Shown: piece after piece, positions 17,589-26,055 of the stretch
How the letters are laid out: each line of letters begins with the position of its first letter
How positions within the stretch are numbered: the first letter of the stretch is position 1
NCBI GenBank assembly: GCA_020635905.1
Contig: JACJYV010000007.1
Span: 186,001-250,000, forward strand
Direction: 5' to 3'
Origin: Bacteroidia bacterium
GTDB taxonomy: Bacteria > Bacteroidota > Bacteroidia > J057 > JADKCL01
DNA length: 64,000 nt
Notes under the pieces: generated by a model
Databases searched by the model: none
Told to the model about the DNA's origin: nothing
Seen by the model: the letters and a program-made list of their open reading frames with translations, nothing else
Program-made: the position numbers and the translations under genes

Positions 17589-19052
17589 ATGGCAAAGAAA
17601 ATCGGGCTGTTAGAGCTTCACCACGAGACAAATTCATTCTCCAAGGTCCCTACCACCCGCAAGGATTTTGGGATTTGGGGCATACATCCTGGCGCGGAAG
17701 CCTGGGTATTTGCGAAAGAGAAAAAATCCCAAATCTGGGGTTTGCACGAAGCTGCGCGGGAACATGGCAACGGCCAGATTGAACTTTACCCCGTATTCAG
17801 TGCCTGGGCCATGCCTGGAGGCCCCATTGCCCGCGAGGATTACCAGTATTTTCGGGATCTTTTGGAGAATTTTCTGAAGGAAAATTCTGATCTGGATGGC
17901 TTTTATTTCTCTTTGCACGGCGCCATGGGCGTGGAAGGACTGGGCGATCCTGAAAGCGATTTACTCCAATTGGTGCGCGATTATTTAGGAAATGAAATCC
18001 CCATTGGCGTTTCTTTCGACCTCCATGCCAACGTCACGGAGGCAAATGCCCGCCTGGCTACTTTCATCTACGGGTATCAAACCAATCCCCACCGCGACCA
18101 TTACAAATGTGGCTATACCAGCGGAAAAATACTGGTGGATGCGGTTTTGGGGCGAATTAAACCCGTGATGTCTTACCAGAAAATGCCCTTGCTCAAAGGC
18201 GGGGGACTGGGGATCGAATTTTTGCCTCCCATACGCGGCATCTGGAAGAAAATGCGCAAAATGGAGAAAATTGACGGCGTTTTGGCCGTTTCCAATTTTA
18301 TGATTCACATTTGGATCGACCATCCCGAATCTGGGTGGAGCACAGTAGTGATCACGGATGATAAGAAATCGCTGGGCGACGAACTGGCTGCCCAGTTGGC
18401 CGATCTGAATTGGGCAGTACGTGAAAAAAAACATCCTGAACTGAACAGCCCAGAGCTGGCCATCCGCAAAGCCAAACGCAAATGGTTGAAGCGCAGGCTG
18501 GGTACCCTGGTCTTTTGCGACGTGTCTGACGCGGTGGGAGCGGGCGCCCCTGGCGAGAATACCCGCATTTTACAGGCCATCCTCACCCACGCCCCTGGAT
18601 TGCGTTCCTATGTTCCCCTGCGCGACGAAGTGGTGGCTGAACAGCTGTTTGATCAGCCCGTGGGACAGCAGGTTTCGGTCACAGTTGGAGCCAAGCTGGA
18701 TCCCATTCACAATCTGCCGCTGGAGTTTACGGGGGAATTGATTTTTGCGAAGCAAACAGATTTTGGTAAGACGGTCATCCTGAGGAATCGGGGTACGCAT
18801 TTGATTATCACGGAGTTGGCTTTTGGGGGATTTTTCCCGACGGATTTTACCCAATTGGGACTCAGCCTCTGGAAGGCAGATATCACGGTGGTGAAAAACC
18901 TCTTTCCATTCCGTTTTCGCTTCTGGAAATACAACCGCGGCACCTTCAATGTAGGCACCCGCGGCGTCACCAATCTGGATGTCTTTGAATTGGGTTATAA
19001 AGAAATTTCCCGTCCCATTTACCCCCTTGATCCCCTGGAAAATTGGCGCTGA
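17589..19052 (+). CDS. M81 family metallopeptidase (MlrC-like)
   Basis: This 487-residue protein begins KIGLLELHHETNSFSKVPTT, the hallmark N-terminus of the MlrC/DUF1485 family. Candidate metal-binding segments follow: FSLHGAMGVEGLGDPE, FDLHANV and YQTNPHRDHY. The C-terminal MlrC domain starts near VFCDVSDAVGAGAPGENTR. The founding member takes part in microcystin peptide degradation; most homologues act on unknown small peptides or amides (known). No signal peptide, so cytosolic. A candidate promoter abuts the ATG, and the next gene follows 38 bp downstream with its own box. Confidence 0.85.
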   Translation: MAKKIGLLELHHETNSFSKVPTTRKDFGIWGIHPGAEAWVFAKEKKSQIWGLHEAAREHGNGQIELYPVFSAWAMPGGPIAREDYQYFRDLLENFLKENSDLDGFYFSLHGAMGVEGLGDPESDLLQLVRDYLGNEIPIGVSFDLHANVTEANARLATFIYGYQTNPHRDHYKCGYTSGKILVDAVLGRIKPVMSYQKMPLLKGGGLGIEFLPPIRGIWKKMRKMEKIDGVLAVSNFMIHIWIDHPESGWSTVVITDDKKSLGDELAAQLADLNWAVREKKHPELNSPELAIRKAKRKWLKRRLGTLVFCDVSDAVGAGAPGENTRILQAILTHAPGLRSYVPLRDEVVAEQLFDQPVGQQVSVTVGAKLDPIHNLPLEFTGELIFAKQTDFGKTVILRNRGTHLIITELAFGGFFPTDFTQLGLSLWKADITVVKNLFPFRFRFWKYNRGTFNVGTRGVTNLDVFELGYKEISRPIYPLDPLENWR

Positions 19053-19078
19053 AGCTGGTTTTCGAGGACTTCATCTCT

Positions 19079-19086
19079 TAACTTTA
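19079..19086 (+). promoter_or_regulatory. Candidate -7 box TAACTTTA
   Basis: TAACTTTA lies 4 nt before the ATG at 19091. A GGTTTTCG stretch about 17-19 bp further upstream could act as the -33 element. This again suggests a leaderless mRNA. Confidence 0.4.
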
Positions 19087-19090
19087 GTCC

Positions 19091-20266
19091 ATGAAAAAGC
19101 TGGTTCTTCTTTCTTTTTTGCTGCCTTATCTGGTTTGGGCCCAGGCACCCCTCAAAATTGAAACCCGCAACCCCGTTTCCCCTTCCTGGAAGGCCATGCT
19201 GGGTCCAGACGAGGTGATTCGCGACGATAAATACCTGAACGAGGAGATTCTGGATCTGGTCGAATGTTATGTACGGGATTCTGTTTTGGAACGGGTGGCT
19301 GAGCGTCACCGCGTATTTCCCGGGCCGGTCATTCGTTGGGTGGGATTGCGCTGGAAAGCCATTCAGATGGAAAAAACCAAATGGGTGGGCACCTCCTGCA
19401 CGGAAATCAGGATACCTGATAAGCCGCTTTTTACGGAGTATGATGTGAATTTCAACCTGGTGCCACATCTGCCCAAATACCGCGAAATGCTTTGGCGCGG
19501 CATTGAGACTCAGTTGGGATATCCGCGGGTTAAAAAAGAGGAGCGTGATCGTCCGCCCTACGTGCCCATGACCGACGAGACTCTGGAACAATATCATTTG
19601 CATTGCGAATGCACCCCCCTGGCCGACAGTCTGGTGGTGATCAACGAGAAATTTTATCCTTGTATCCGTCCCTCCAACCTGGCTTCCCATCCCAATTTCG
19701 GGGAAAAGGAAACCTCCGTGGGCCTGTATGGCAGCTTTATCTCTGATTGCAACCACAGCTGTCACCCTGAAATCCACCCCTATGAATGGATCTGGTGGCT
19801 GGATCTGAATCCTCAGACCGAAAAACCTGCCCATTCCCGCACCTGGGTGGTGGGTATGATGCGCGACGTAAGCAATCGCATGAAACACTGGACTCCCGAT
19901 CCCCGCACGGGGGTGATTTCCGTTCCTTTTGCCTTTTCTTCCACCGCCAAAACCTGGAAAATCCAACTGGAAAGACTGGTTTCCAACGAAATGGATCCTG
20001 AAGACTTCAAACAATTGGTCCTCCCAGAAGGCACATTCGATCTGAATTTTACCCAAAAGGAACTTACAGTGGATGATCCTGCTCTCCCCGGCCGGAAATT
20101 TGTGATCACCACCCATGGCGCCCAGTCCAGCGAGGCCCTGCGGGCCTGGATCGATCACCTCAATTATGATCCCAGCGCCCAGGTCGTGACCGGATTTTTC
20201 AACCTGGCGCTATCCGTGAAGGATGTTTACACGACGAAGGTGCGGTTTGTGTCTTCGGAAAAATAA
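19091..20266 (+). CDS. Secreted protein of unknown function
   Basis: This 391-residue protein has a clear signal peptide (MKKLVLLSFLLPYLVWAQ, cleavage after AQ). The mature part is rich in Trp, Pro, His and Glu, with conspicuous segments YHLHCECTPL, SDCNHSCHPEIHPYEWIWWLDLN and VGMMRDVSNRMKHW. The clustered Cys/His/Glu in the centre (about 170-230) could bind metal, but I recognise no family. There is no T9SS sorting domain at the C-terminus, so a periplasmic location is likeliest. It follows the MlrC-like gene on the same strand but seems to have its own promoter. Confidence 0.6.
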   Translation: MKKLVLLSFLLPYLVWAQAPLKIETRNPVSPSWKAMLGPDEVIRDDKYLNEEILDLVECYVRDSVLERVAERHRVFPGPVIRWVGLRWKAIQMEKTKWVGTSCTEIRIPDKPLFTEYDVNFNLVPHLPKYREMLWRGIETQLGYPRVKKEERDRPPYVPMTDETLEQYHLHCECTPLADSLVVINEKFYPCIRPSNLASHPNFGEKETSVGLYGSFISDCNHSCHPEIHPYEWIWWLDLNPQTEKPAHSRTWVVGMMRDVSNRMKHWTPDPRTGVISVPFAFSSTAKTWKIQLERLVSNEMDPEDFKQLVLPEGTFDLNFTQKELTVDDPALPGRKFVITTHGAQSSEALRAWIDHLNYDPSAQVVTGFFNLALSVKDVYTTKVRFVSSEK

Positions 20267-20316
20267 TTTCTCCTTGTCTGTAAATTGAATATTTTGGGTG
20301 GTTAAAATCATCCAGT

Positions 20317-20784
20317 ATGTCGTTTTATAGTGTGTACATTCATTTTGTTTGGTCCACAAAGCACAGGTTACCATTTCTGAATTCCCTGAAATTACGGACC
20401 ATGATGTGGACCCATATTCGGGAAAATGCTGCCAGAAAGGGAATTATGGTCGATTTTGTAAATGGTTACTCTGACCATTGCCATTGTCTGGTATCCCTTG
20501 CTGGCAATCAAACCATGCAATGGGTCATGCAAATGATCAAAGGCGAGTCTTCCAGGTGGATCAATGAATTGGGGATTTTGGAGGAGAAATTTGCCTGGCA
20601 GGATCAGTTTTATGCTGCCTCCGTTTCCCAGGCCAATTTGAATAAAGTGAGGGAATATTTGAGAATACAGGAAATTCATCATGGAAAGAAGAGATTTTTG
20701 GATGAATTGAAGGAGTTTTTGGTGGAGAATAATTTTCAGGAGTTTCACGATTCCTTCCCGGGGGCTGAAGCCCCCGGGAATTGA
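20317..20784 (+). CDS. REP-associated tyrosine transposase (Y1/IS200-like, RAYT)
   Basis: The 155-residue single-strand transposase starts with YSVYIHFVWSTKHRLPFL. It carries an HUH-type motif (DHCHCLV, His-x-His, about residues 53-59). The catalytic-Tyr helix is VREYLRIQEIHHGKKRF (about 113-129). RAYTs nick and join single-stranded hairpins and are linked to spread of REP palindromes (known). This copy runs straight into its repeats: the last nine codons (FPGAEAPGN) are read through the first perfect palindrome at 20755-20780. No flanking element ends were found, so it is a genomic, probably domesticated, copy. Confidence 0.85.
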   Translation: MSFYSVYIHFVWSTKHRLPFLNSLKLRTMMWTHIRENAARKGIMVDFVNGYSDHCHCLVSLAGNQTMQWVMQMIKGESSRWINELGILEEKFAWQDQFYAASVSQANLNKVREYLRIQEIHHGKKRFLDELKEFLVENNFQEFHDSFPGAEAPGN

Positions 20785-21415
20785 ATGGAAATGTGGGCTG
20801 ACGCCCCTTGGATTTACTGTTTTTGAGCAATTGCTCCAATTCAATTGATTGGTGCAAGCACCAACTGGCGGGGGCTAAAGCCCCCGCAATTCAGAATTCA
20901 AACGAAGTGACATGGACATTTCCATAGGGGTGGGCTTCAGCCCACCCCTCAGATTTCCCGGGGGCTGAAGCCCTCGGGAATTGAATGGAAATGTGGGCAA
21001 GCCCATTCAGAATTACTGTTTTGGAGCAGTAGCTCCAATTCAATTGATTGGTGCAAGCACCAACCCGCGGGGGCTGAAGCCCCCGCAATTCAGAATTCAA
21101 ACGAAGTGACATGGACATTTCCATAGGGGTGGGCTTCAGCCCACCCCTCAGATTTCCCGGGGGCTGAAGCCCTCGGGAATTGAATGGAAATGTGGGCAAG
21201 CCCATTCAGAATTACTGTTTTGGAGCAGTAGCTCCAATTCAATTGATTGGTGCAAGCACCAACCCGCGGGGGCTGAAGCCCCCGCAATTCAGAATTCAAA
21301 CCAAGTAACATGGACATTTCCATAGGGGCGGGCTTCAGCCCAGCCCCAATAAAAAACACCCCAATTCAGAACATTCAATAGGGGTTGGGCTTCAGCCCAC
21401 CCCTCCCAATGAAAT
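20755..21415. repeat. REP-like palindrome cluster, about 200-bp unit repeated three times
   Basis: Units start at 20781, 20981 and 21180 (periods 200 and 199). Each holds several short hairpins: GAGCA/TGCTC-type, GGTGCaaGCACC, GCGGGGGCT/AGCCCCCGC (20868-20887 in unit 1), GGGGTGGGCT/AGCCCACCCC, and arms TTCCCGGGGGCT/AGCCCCCGGGAA (perfect at 20755-20780, one mismatch in later copies). The core GGCT-gA-AGCC is shared. Units two and three are nearly identical, indicating recent duplication. The reverse-strand ORFs here are repeat translations, not genes. Confidence 0.9.
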
Positions 21416-21479
21416 TACCCCCCATTTGCCACCATCCTCTTTTTTCGGTAAATTAGGCAAAGCCTCAAACCGAACAGCC

Positions 21480-22901
21480 ATGAAAATTACCCCCATTTTC
21501 ACCCTGGTGCTCTGTATTATATTGTTTTTTCAGGGCGCAATGACCCAAAATTGTGCCAACCAGAATATCCAATTGCAGGCAGATATTCCCTCGGCCTGCA
21601 ACACCATGGTCATGACCATGCAGCGCGATTTGTTGAATCGTCCTTACCTGTATGTTGCCAACAAAGAAGCGGGGTTGACCATTTATGACATTACCAGTCT
21701 CAGCAGCCCGGTATGGGTGGCCAACGTGCCCACGACCCAGTTTGATTCCCTGCATGTGATGAGCCTGAGCCAGGCGGGCAATTACCTGTATCTGGCTTTG
21801 GGCAACCATTTTACCGACCCCCAACAGGCAGGCATGGCCATTGTGGACGTCACCAATCCCCTCAGTCCTGCCGTAACGGATTATTATGTGGTGCCAGGCT
21901 CGGGTAGTGGAGGTGGAATTGTGAAAGTGGAGGGCAATTATGCCTACCTGGGTGCCATGAAAAGCGGCCTGGTGATTCTGGATATTTCCAGCAAAACCTC
22001 CATTCAGTCCGTTTCTCAGTTCATTCCTTCCATCAATTTTCCGCCTATCAACAATCCCAACCCCAATTTTTACAACGCACGGGGCATGCAGGTCAAAAAC
22101 AGCATCGTTTACCTGTGTTATGACGGGGGCGGGCTCAGAATTGTGAATTGTACCAACAAAACTGCCCCCAAAGAGACGGGCAGGTGGTGCAATCCTGTGA
22201 TGTACACCCCACTGGACCATCCCAAAGCCTATAATAATATTGTGGTGGCCGATACCCTGGCCTACCTGGCCGTGGATTATGCAGGCATGGAAATCGTAAG
22301 CATTGCGGATACAGACAGCATCACCCTCAAGGGATGGTGGAATCCCTATAATGCGCCCAATAACAACTGGTTTACCAGTCCTGTCCATGCCAATGAAATG
22401 CATTACGAGCCCCTGTGCCAGAAAATGTTCCTTTCTGTGGGCAAAAGTGACATGATCGAACTTGACGTTTCAGATCCTGCCCTGCCTGATTCCTGCAATG
22501 TGTATGGAGGCGTATCCAACAGCATTGGCACCTGGGGCATCAGCGGATACCAAAATGAGATTTACCTTTCGTACATCTGTGTACCGTTTCCCAACATCCC
22601 CTTTCCCTCCAACTGGACGGGGGTAAAAATCCTCACCTATACGCCTTGTCAGTCCCTGAGTGCAGAGCTGGACCAGAAGCAAAAGACGATTAAAATATTC
22701 CCCAATCCTGCCTCAAACCGGGTCAAAATTGATTTGCCTGAAAATGAACCCTGCCTCGGAACCGTGCTCGATACCCGCGGTCGCAAAGTGGCTGGCTTTG
22801 AGGGAAATGAATTCTCCGTGGCAGGTCTTTCTCCGGGACTTTATATTCTCAAACTGGAAACCCCAAAAGGAATTTTAGTCCAGCGTTTCATCCGGGAATA
22901 G
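21480..22901 (+). CDS. LVIVD-repeat surface protein with T9SS type A sorting domain
   Basis: The 473-residue product starts at the ATG at 21480 (a TTG at 21426 would extend it into non-signal sequence). The signal peptide is IFTLVLCIILFFQGAMTQ. At least five LVIVD-type beta-propeller strands are visible: LYVANKEAGLTIYDIT, MAIVDVTNPLSP, AYLGAMKSGLVILDIS, VYLCYDGGGLRIVNC and AYLAVDYAGMEIVSI. The last ~75 residues are a T9SS C-terminal domain (IFPNPASNRVKID, then LSPGLYILKLETPKG). The protein is thus predicted to be exported across the outer membrane and anchored or released. The ligand is unknown. It begins directly after the REP cluster. Confidence 0.85.
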   Translation: MKITPIFTLVLCIILFFQGAMTQNCANQNIQLQADIPSACNTMVMTMQRDLLNRPYLYVANKEAGLTIYDITSLSSPVWVANVPTTQFDSLHVMSLSQAGNYLYLALGNHFTDPQQAGMAIVDVTNPLSPAVTDYYVVPGSGSGGGIVKVEGNYAYLGAMKSGLVILDISSKTSIQSVSQFIPSINFPPINNPNPNFYNARGMQVKNSIVYLCYDGGGLRIVNCTNKTAPKETGRWCNPVMYTPLDHPKAYNNIVVADTLAYLAVDYAGMEIVSIADTDSITLKGWWNPYNAPNNNWFTSPVHANEMHYEPLCQKMFLSVGKSDMIELDVSDPALPDSCNVYGGVSNSIGTWGISGYQNEIYLSYICVPFPNIPFPSNWTGVKILTYTPCQSLSAELDQKQKTIKIFPNPASNRVKIDLPENEPCLGTVLDTRGRKVAGFEGNEFSVAGLSPGLYILKLETPKGILVQRFIRE

Positions 22902-23224
22902 CCCTTTCTTTCAACCATGAATATTTCCCTGGGAGGACAGTTTACCCATTGTCTTGCAGACCTTTTTTTCGGGAAATCCTTACGGACAAACTTTGGCCAG
23001 GGTTTATGCTTTGAAAAAGGAAATTTCTCCCCTTTTCCCCGTTTTGAAAAACATGTTATACAAAATGTAACATGACTACCATTTCTCCCTCCTGATTGCC
23101 TTGCAAGTGATTTTGCAGGAAACAATTTCACTATTCTTCCCAACATGCCTGCTAATAAAAATTAGTGGTTCGCCCCATCTTTGTAATGTCACCCGATGAT
23201 AACAACACTAAAACAATCACCGCT
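22902..23224. other. Intergenic, no gene seen
   Basis: This 323-bp gap lies between two same-strand genes. CATCTTTG near 23174 is one mismatch from a TAnnTTTG -7 box and could drive the lipoprotein gene at 23225, giving a leader of about 45 nt. The small reverse ORF in this stretch has no recognisable features. Confidence 0.4.
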
Positions 23225-23884
23225 ATGAAAAACTTCAACTTCACCTTCTTCGTCGCTCTGATGATCGCCTTGATGGCTTACGGCTGCAACCCAATGGATG
23301 AAAACCCTTTACAGGAAACCAACAGTCTGGAAGTTCAAACCGCTGAAGCTGAGTTGAACGCCATCATCGAAAACCACAACCAGGAAACGGCCAAGCCCAC
23401 CTACACCCCCGGCCAGGTTCACATCCCTGTTGCAGGTTGCGACACCCTGACCACCGACCTGGTGATCCCCTACGGAGACCAATCCGCCATCAAAATAGGT
23501 GAAGTTTACATCACCCTGACCAATTCAGACCTGTACTTCACGGTTGATCCCTACGCTGGCATCAAAGTTGTAAAAGTTTCTTTCGCTGAGGATGCAGTTC
23601 GTGAGGGAATCGCCCTGGACAAAGACGGAACGCCTGACCACGACAACTTCGAATACCAGGAGTCCTTTGCCAATGGCAAGCCCCGTCACACCTTCGGTGT
23701 AACCCTGGAAAAAATCAACCAGTGCCAGGCCTACTGCCTGTACATCCAGCTGGCTACCTTCAACGGACCTGGTGGAGCTCCCAAATACTGGGATGCATGG
23801 GCCTGGGGCCACGACGTTGGAGACGGATACATCATGGAACTGTGTGTACCAGAATGCGGAGCCGGATCCATCTTCCAAAACTAA
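23225..23884 (+). CDS. Lipoprotein of an unrecognised family, copy 1
   Basis: The chosen ATG at 23225 begins a lipoprotein signal (FFVALMIALMAYGC). An ORF starting 60 bp upstream would bury this signal. The mature domain shares its plan with 24112-24774: GQVHIPVAGCDTLTTDLVIPYG, VYITLTNSDLYFTV, GTPD, INQCQAYCLYI, and a C-terminal WAWGHDVGDGYIMELCVPECG. About six Cys residues suggest disulfides after export. The two genes are tandem paralogues of nearly identical length (219 and 220 residues). I know no function for the family. A hairpin terminator follows. Confidence 0.7.
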   Translation: MKNFNFTFFVALMIALMAYGCNPMDENPLQETNSLEVQTAEAELNAIIENHNQETAKPTYTPGQVHIPVAGCDTLTTDLVIPYGDQSAIKIGEVYITLTNSDLYFTVDPYAGIKVVKVSFAEDAVREGIALDKDGTPDHDNFEYQESFANGKPRHTFGVTLEKINQCQAYCLYIQLATFNGPGGAPKYWDAWAWGHDVGDGYIMELCVPECGAGSIFQN

Positions 23885-23924
23885 AATCAATCCAACTAAC
23901 TATATGAAACCAATCTGAAAAAGT

Positions 23925-23960
23925 AAAACCCGGAAAAAAACATCCCCGGGTTTTGCTTTT
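23925..23960 (+). terminator. Intrinsic terminator
   Basis: AAAACCCGG (23925-23933) pairs with CCGGGTTTT (23946-23954) around a 12-nt loop and continues into a T-rich run. It ends the first lipoprotein gene. Confidence 0.75.
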
Positions 23961-24111
23961 TAAAAATAACAGTTACAACTTCGCGGGCCTTTTTAAACTG
24001 AATAAATATTATGTAAAGTTTTTATCAAAAAAATTAAAATGAATTTATGGAAATCCAACAAACCCAGCATCTAAGTTACATCACAAACACAACCATCACA
24101 CTTACCTAACC

Positions 24112-24774
24112 ATGAAACTCACCAAAATCGTAATTTTAGCCGTTACAATTTTCGCGCTGTTCAACACAGGATGCAGCCCCGATCAGGAGAGCCCCCTGCA
24201 AAGCGCCAACGAAATCACCTCTGTCAATTCTGCCTCCGCTTCCATCAGCGACCTGTACAAAGCCATCGAAGATGGTAAAAATCAGGGAGAAGCAGACGAC
24301 CTCTTCCACCCGGGTTACGTTCACAATCCTATCGTAGGTTGTGATACCCTCGAAACCCCGCTGGTGGTTGCCTACGGACCCACAAACATCACCGTTGGAA
24401 CCGTTTACATCACCCAAACCTCCTCCACCCTCTACTTCATTGTGAAGCCTTTTGCCGGTCTGAAAGTGGATCGTCTGGCTCTGCACGAAGCTGATGGGAT
24501 CAACAACATCCCCACCGACAAAATCGGAACCCCTGACATCAAGAAATTCACCAGAAGTGAAATGTTTCAGGTACCCGCCACCAAAGCCCAGATTGGCGTA
24601 CCCATGACTGAAATCAACCAGTGCCAGGCTTACAGCCTTTTCGTTGAGATCGTAACCATGAGCTCCACCAGCACCAGCAACGGATGGCACTCCTGGGCCT
24701 GGGGCCACGATATGGGGGTGGGATTCGGAATGGAACTCTGCGTTCCTGCCTGTGGAAACATCCTTTCCATCTAA
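24112..24774 (+). CDS. Lipoprotein of an unrecognised family, copy 2
   Basis: A 220-residue lipoprotein (lipobox FALFNTGC). It is a paralogue of the preceding gene, sharing GYVHNPIVGCDTLETPLVVAYG, VYITQTSSTLYFIV, IGTPD, INQCQAYSLFVEI and the C-terminal WAWGHDMGVGFGMELCVPACG. Identity is concentrated in the Cys-containing and Trp/His segments, while the linkers diverge, so the conserved positions are probably structural or ligand-binding. Each copy has its own terminator, so they are separate transcription units that could be expressed differently. No homologous family is recognised. Confidence 0.7.
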   Translation: MKLTKIVILAVTIFALFNTGCSPDQESPLQSANEITSVNSASASISDLYKAIEDGKNQGEADDLFHPGYVHNPIVGCDTLETPLVVAYGPTNITVGTVYITQTSSTLYFIVKPFAGLKVDRLALHEADGINNIPTDKIGTPDIKKFTRSEMFQVPATKAQIGVPMTEINQCQAYSLFVEIVTMSSTSTSNGWHSWAWGHDMGVGFGMELCVPACGNILSI

Positions 24775-24810
24775 GTACATAGTCTTGATTTTTATAATAG
24801 CTTTTTCTCA

Positions 24811-24837
24811 AAACCGGCCAGAAGGCCGGTTTTTTTA
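24811..24837 (+). terminator. Strong intrinsic terminator
   Basis: AAACCGGCC (24811-24819) and GGCCGGTTT (24824-24832) form a 9-bp stem with an AGAA loop, followed by a T run. It ends the second lipoprotein gene. Confidence 0.9.
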
Positions 24838-24878
24838 TTCCCGTAATTTTCTGAACTTCTTCCTGCAGAATATTCCCC

Positions 24879-26000
24879 ATGGCTGAATTTACGGTTCAGA
24901 AATACAAAACCATCCTCAACAAAAGGAAATCTCCCGACTCCTGGTTTTGGGACCGCTATTCCATCAATCCCTATAACGGGTGCCAGTTTGGCTGCATTTA
25001 TTGCGATGCCCGCAGCGCCCATTACCACATGCCCGAAGATTTTGAGCAGAAAATTCTGGTCAAGGAAGGCATTGGCTGCCAACTGGCCCGCCAGTTGGGG
25101 AATGCCCGCAGCCTGGTCCAGGATGTGGTGGCATTGAGCGGGGGCACCGACCCCTATCAGCCAGCCGAGCACCAGTTCCGCAATACCCGCCAGTGCCTGG
25201 AAGTATTGGAACGGTTTCGCATGCCCGTGCACCTCATCACCAAATCCAAACTGGTTTTGGAGGATGCAGATCTGCTGAACCGGGTTGCGGCGGCTTCCTG
25301 GGCCAGTGTTTCCATTACTTTGAGCACGGTAAACCGTGAAATGGCCCGTTTTCTGGATTTTCAGGCGCCAGACCCTGAGATCAGGTTACGGACCCTGAAG
25401 GAACTTAAGGCCAGGGCGCCCCAGCTTCAGGCTGGGATTCTCATGATCCCGATTGTTCCCTTTTTGGGGGATTCTCCTGAGCAGCTGGAAGCAACCGTGG
25501 CCGCTGCCAAAGCCGCAGGCGCGGATTACCTGTTGTTTGGACCTGGAATGACCCTGAGGGATACCCAGGCAAAATGGTTTTTGCAGCAATTAAAAGCAAA
25601 ATATCCTGAACTGATTCCCAAATACGAGGAACTGTACTTTTTCAGGTATAATGAAAAGGAATATTCTGGTTCTTTCGCCCCGCCTTTATCCTATACAGCA
25701 CCCTTAAATGCGATCCTGGTGGAAATTTGCCGGCGGCACCAGATGCCCATGCGAATTCCCCGTTTCATCCCCAAAGATTATCGCCAGCTCAATTACCAAA
25801 TCTCAGAAAAGCTGTTCAATCAAGCCTGGCTCAGCCAGATTCAGGGAAAGGAGTGGAAAAATGCCTTTTTTGCCGCTCAGGCCATCCAGGAATTGCCCGT
25901 TTCCCTGACCAGGCTGAAGGAGGAAAGCAAGGTAAATTCCATCAAAAATCTCCGTGGAATCGCCCTCGAACAAGTGATTGAATGGCTTGGCAACCCATAA
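24879..26000 (+). CDS. SPL-family radical SAM protein
   Basis: This 373-residue protein carries the radical SAM cluster motif C-x3-C-x2-C in NGCQFGCIYCDAR (about residues 29-41), which binds a 4Fe-4S cluster and S-adenosylmethionine. The following ALSGGTDPYQPAE, TKSKLVLED and SVSITLSTVN segments fit the spore-photoproduct-lyase-like/PA0069 subfamily, whose non-sporeformer members have mostly unknown substrates, with DNA repair often suggested. A C-terminal region with FFRYNEKEYSGSFAPPL follows. It is monocistronic between two terminators. Family confidence is high; substrate unknown. Confidence 0.85.
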   Translation: MAEFTVQKYKTILNKRKSPDSWFWDRYSINPYNGCQFGCIYCDARSAHYHMPEDFEQKILVKEGIGCQLARQLGNARSLVQDVVALSGGTDPYQPAEHQFRNTRQCLEVLERFRMPVHLITKSKLVLEDADLLNRVAAASWASVSITLSTVNREMARFLDFQAPDPEIRLRTLKELKARAPQLQAGILMIPIVPFLGDSPEQLEATVAAAKAAGADYLLFGPGMTLRDTQAKWFLQQLKAKYPELIPKYEELYFFRYNEKEYSGSFAPPLSYTAPLNAILVEICRRHQMPMRIPRFIPKDYRQLNYQISEKLFNQAWLSQIQGKEWKNAFFAAQAIQELPVSLTRLKEESKVNSIKNLRGIALEQVIEWLGNP

Positions 26001-26032
26001 AAAAAGCCGCCCCATTTTCAGGGACGGCTTGA
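26000..26032 (-). terminator. Intrinsic terminator for the PKD gene
   Basis: Read on the minus strand, AGCCGTCCC and GGGGCGGCT form a stem around a short loop and are followed by a T run. It lies between convergent genes and has the T tract only in the minus direction. Confidence 0.8.
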
Positions 26033-26055
26033 ATTGAGAAAAAACTAAATCGGGA

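Noticed and set aside
20891..21359. Reverse ORFs of 89-104 residues in the REP cluster
   Set aside because: Their products repeat each other (for example LRGLQPPRVGACTNQLNW) because they translate the 200-bp repeat.
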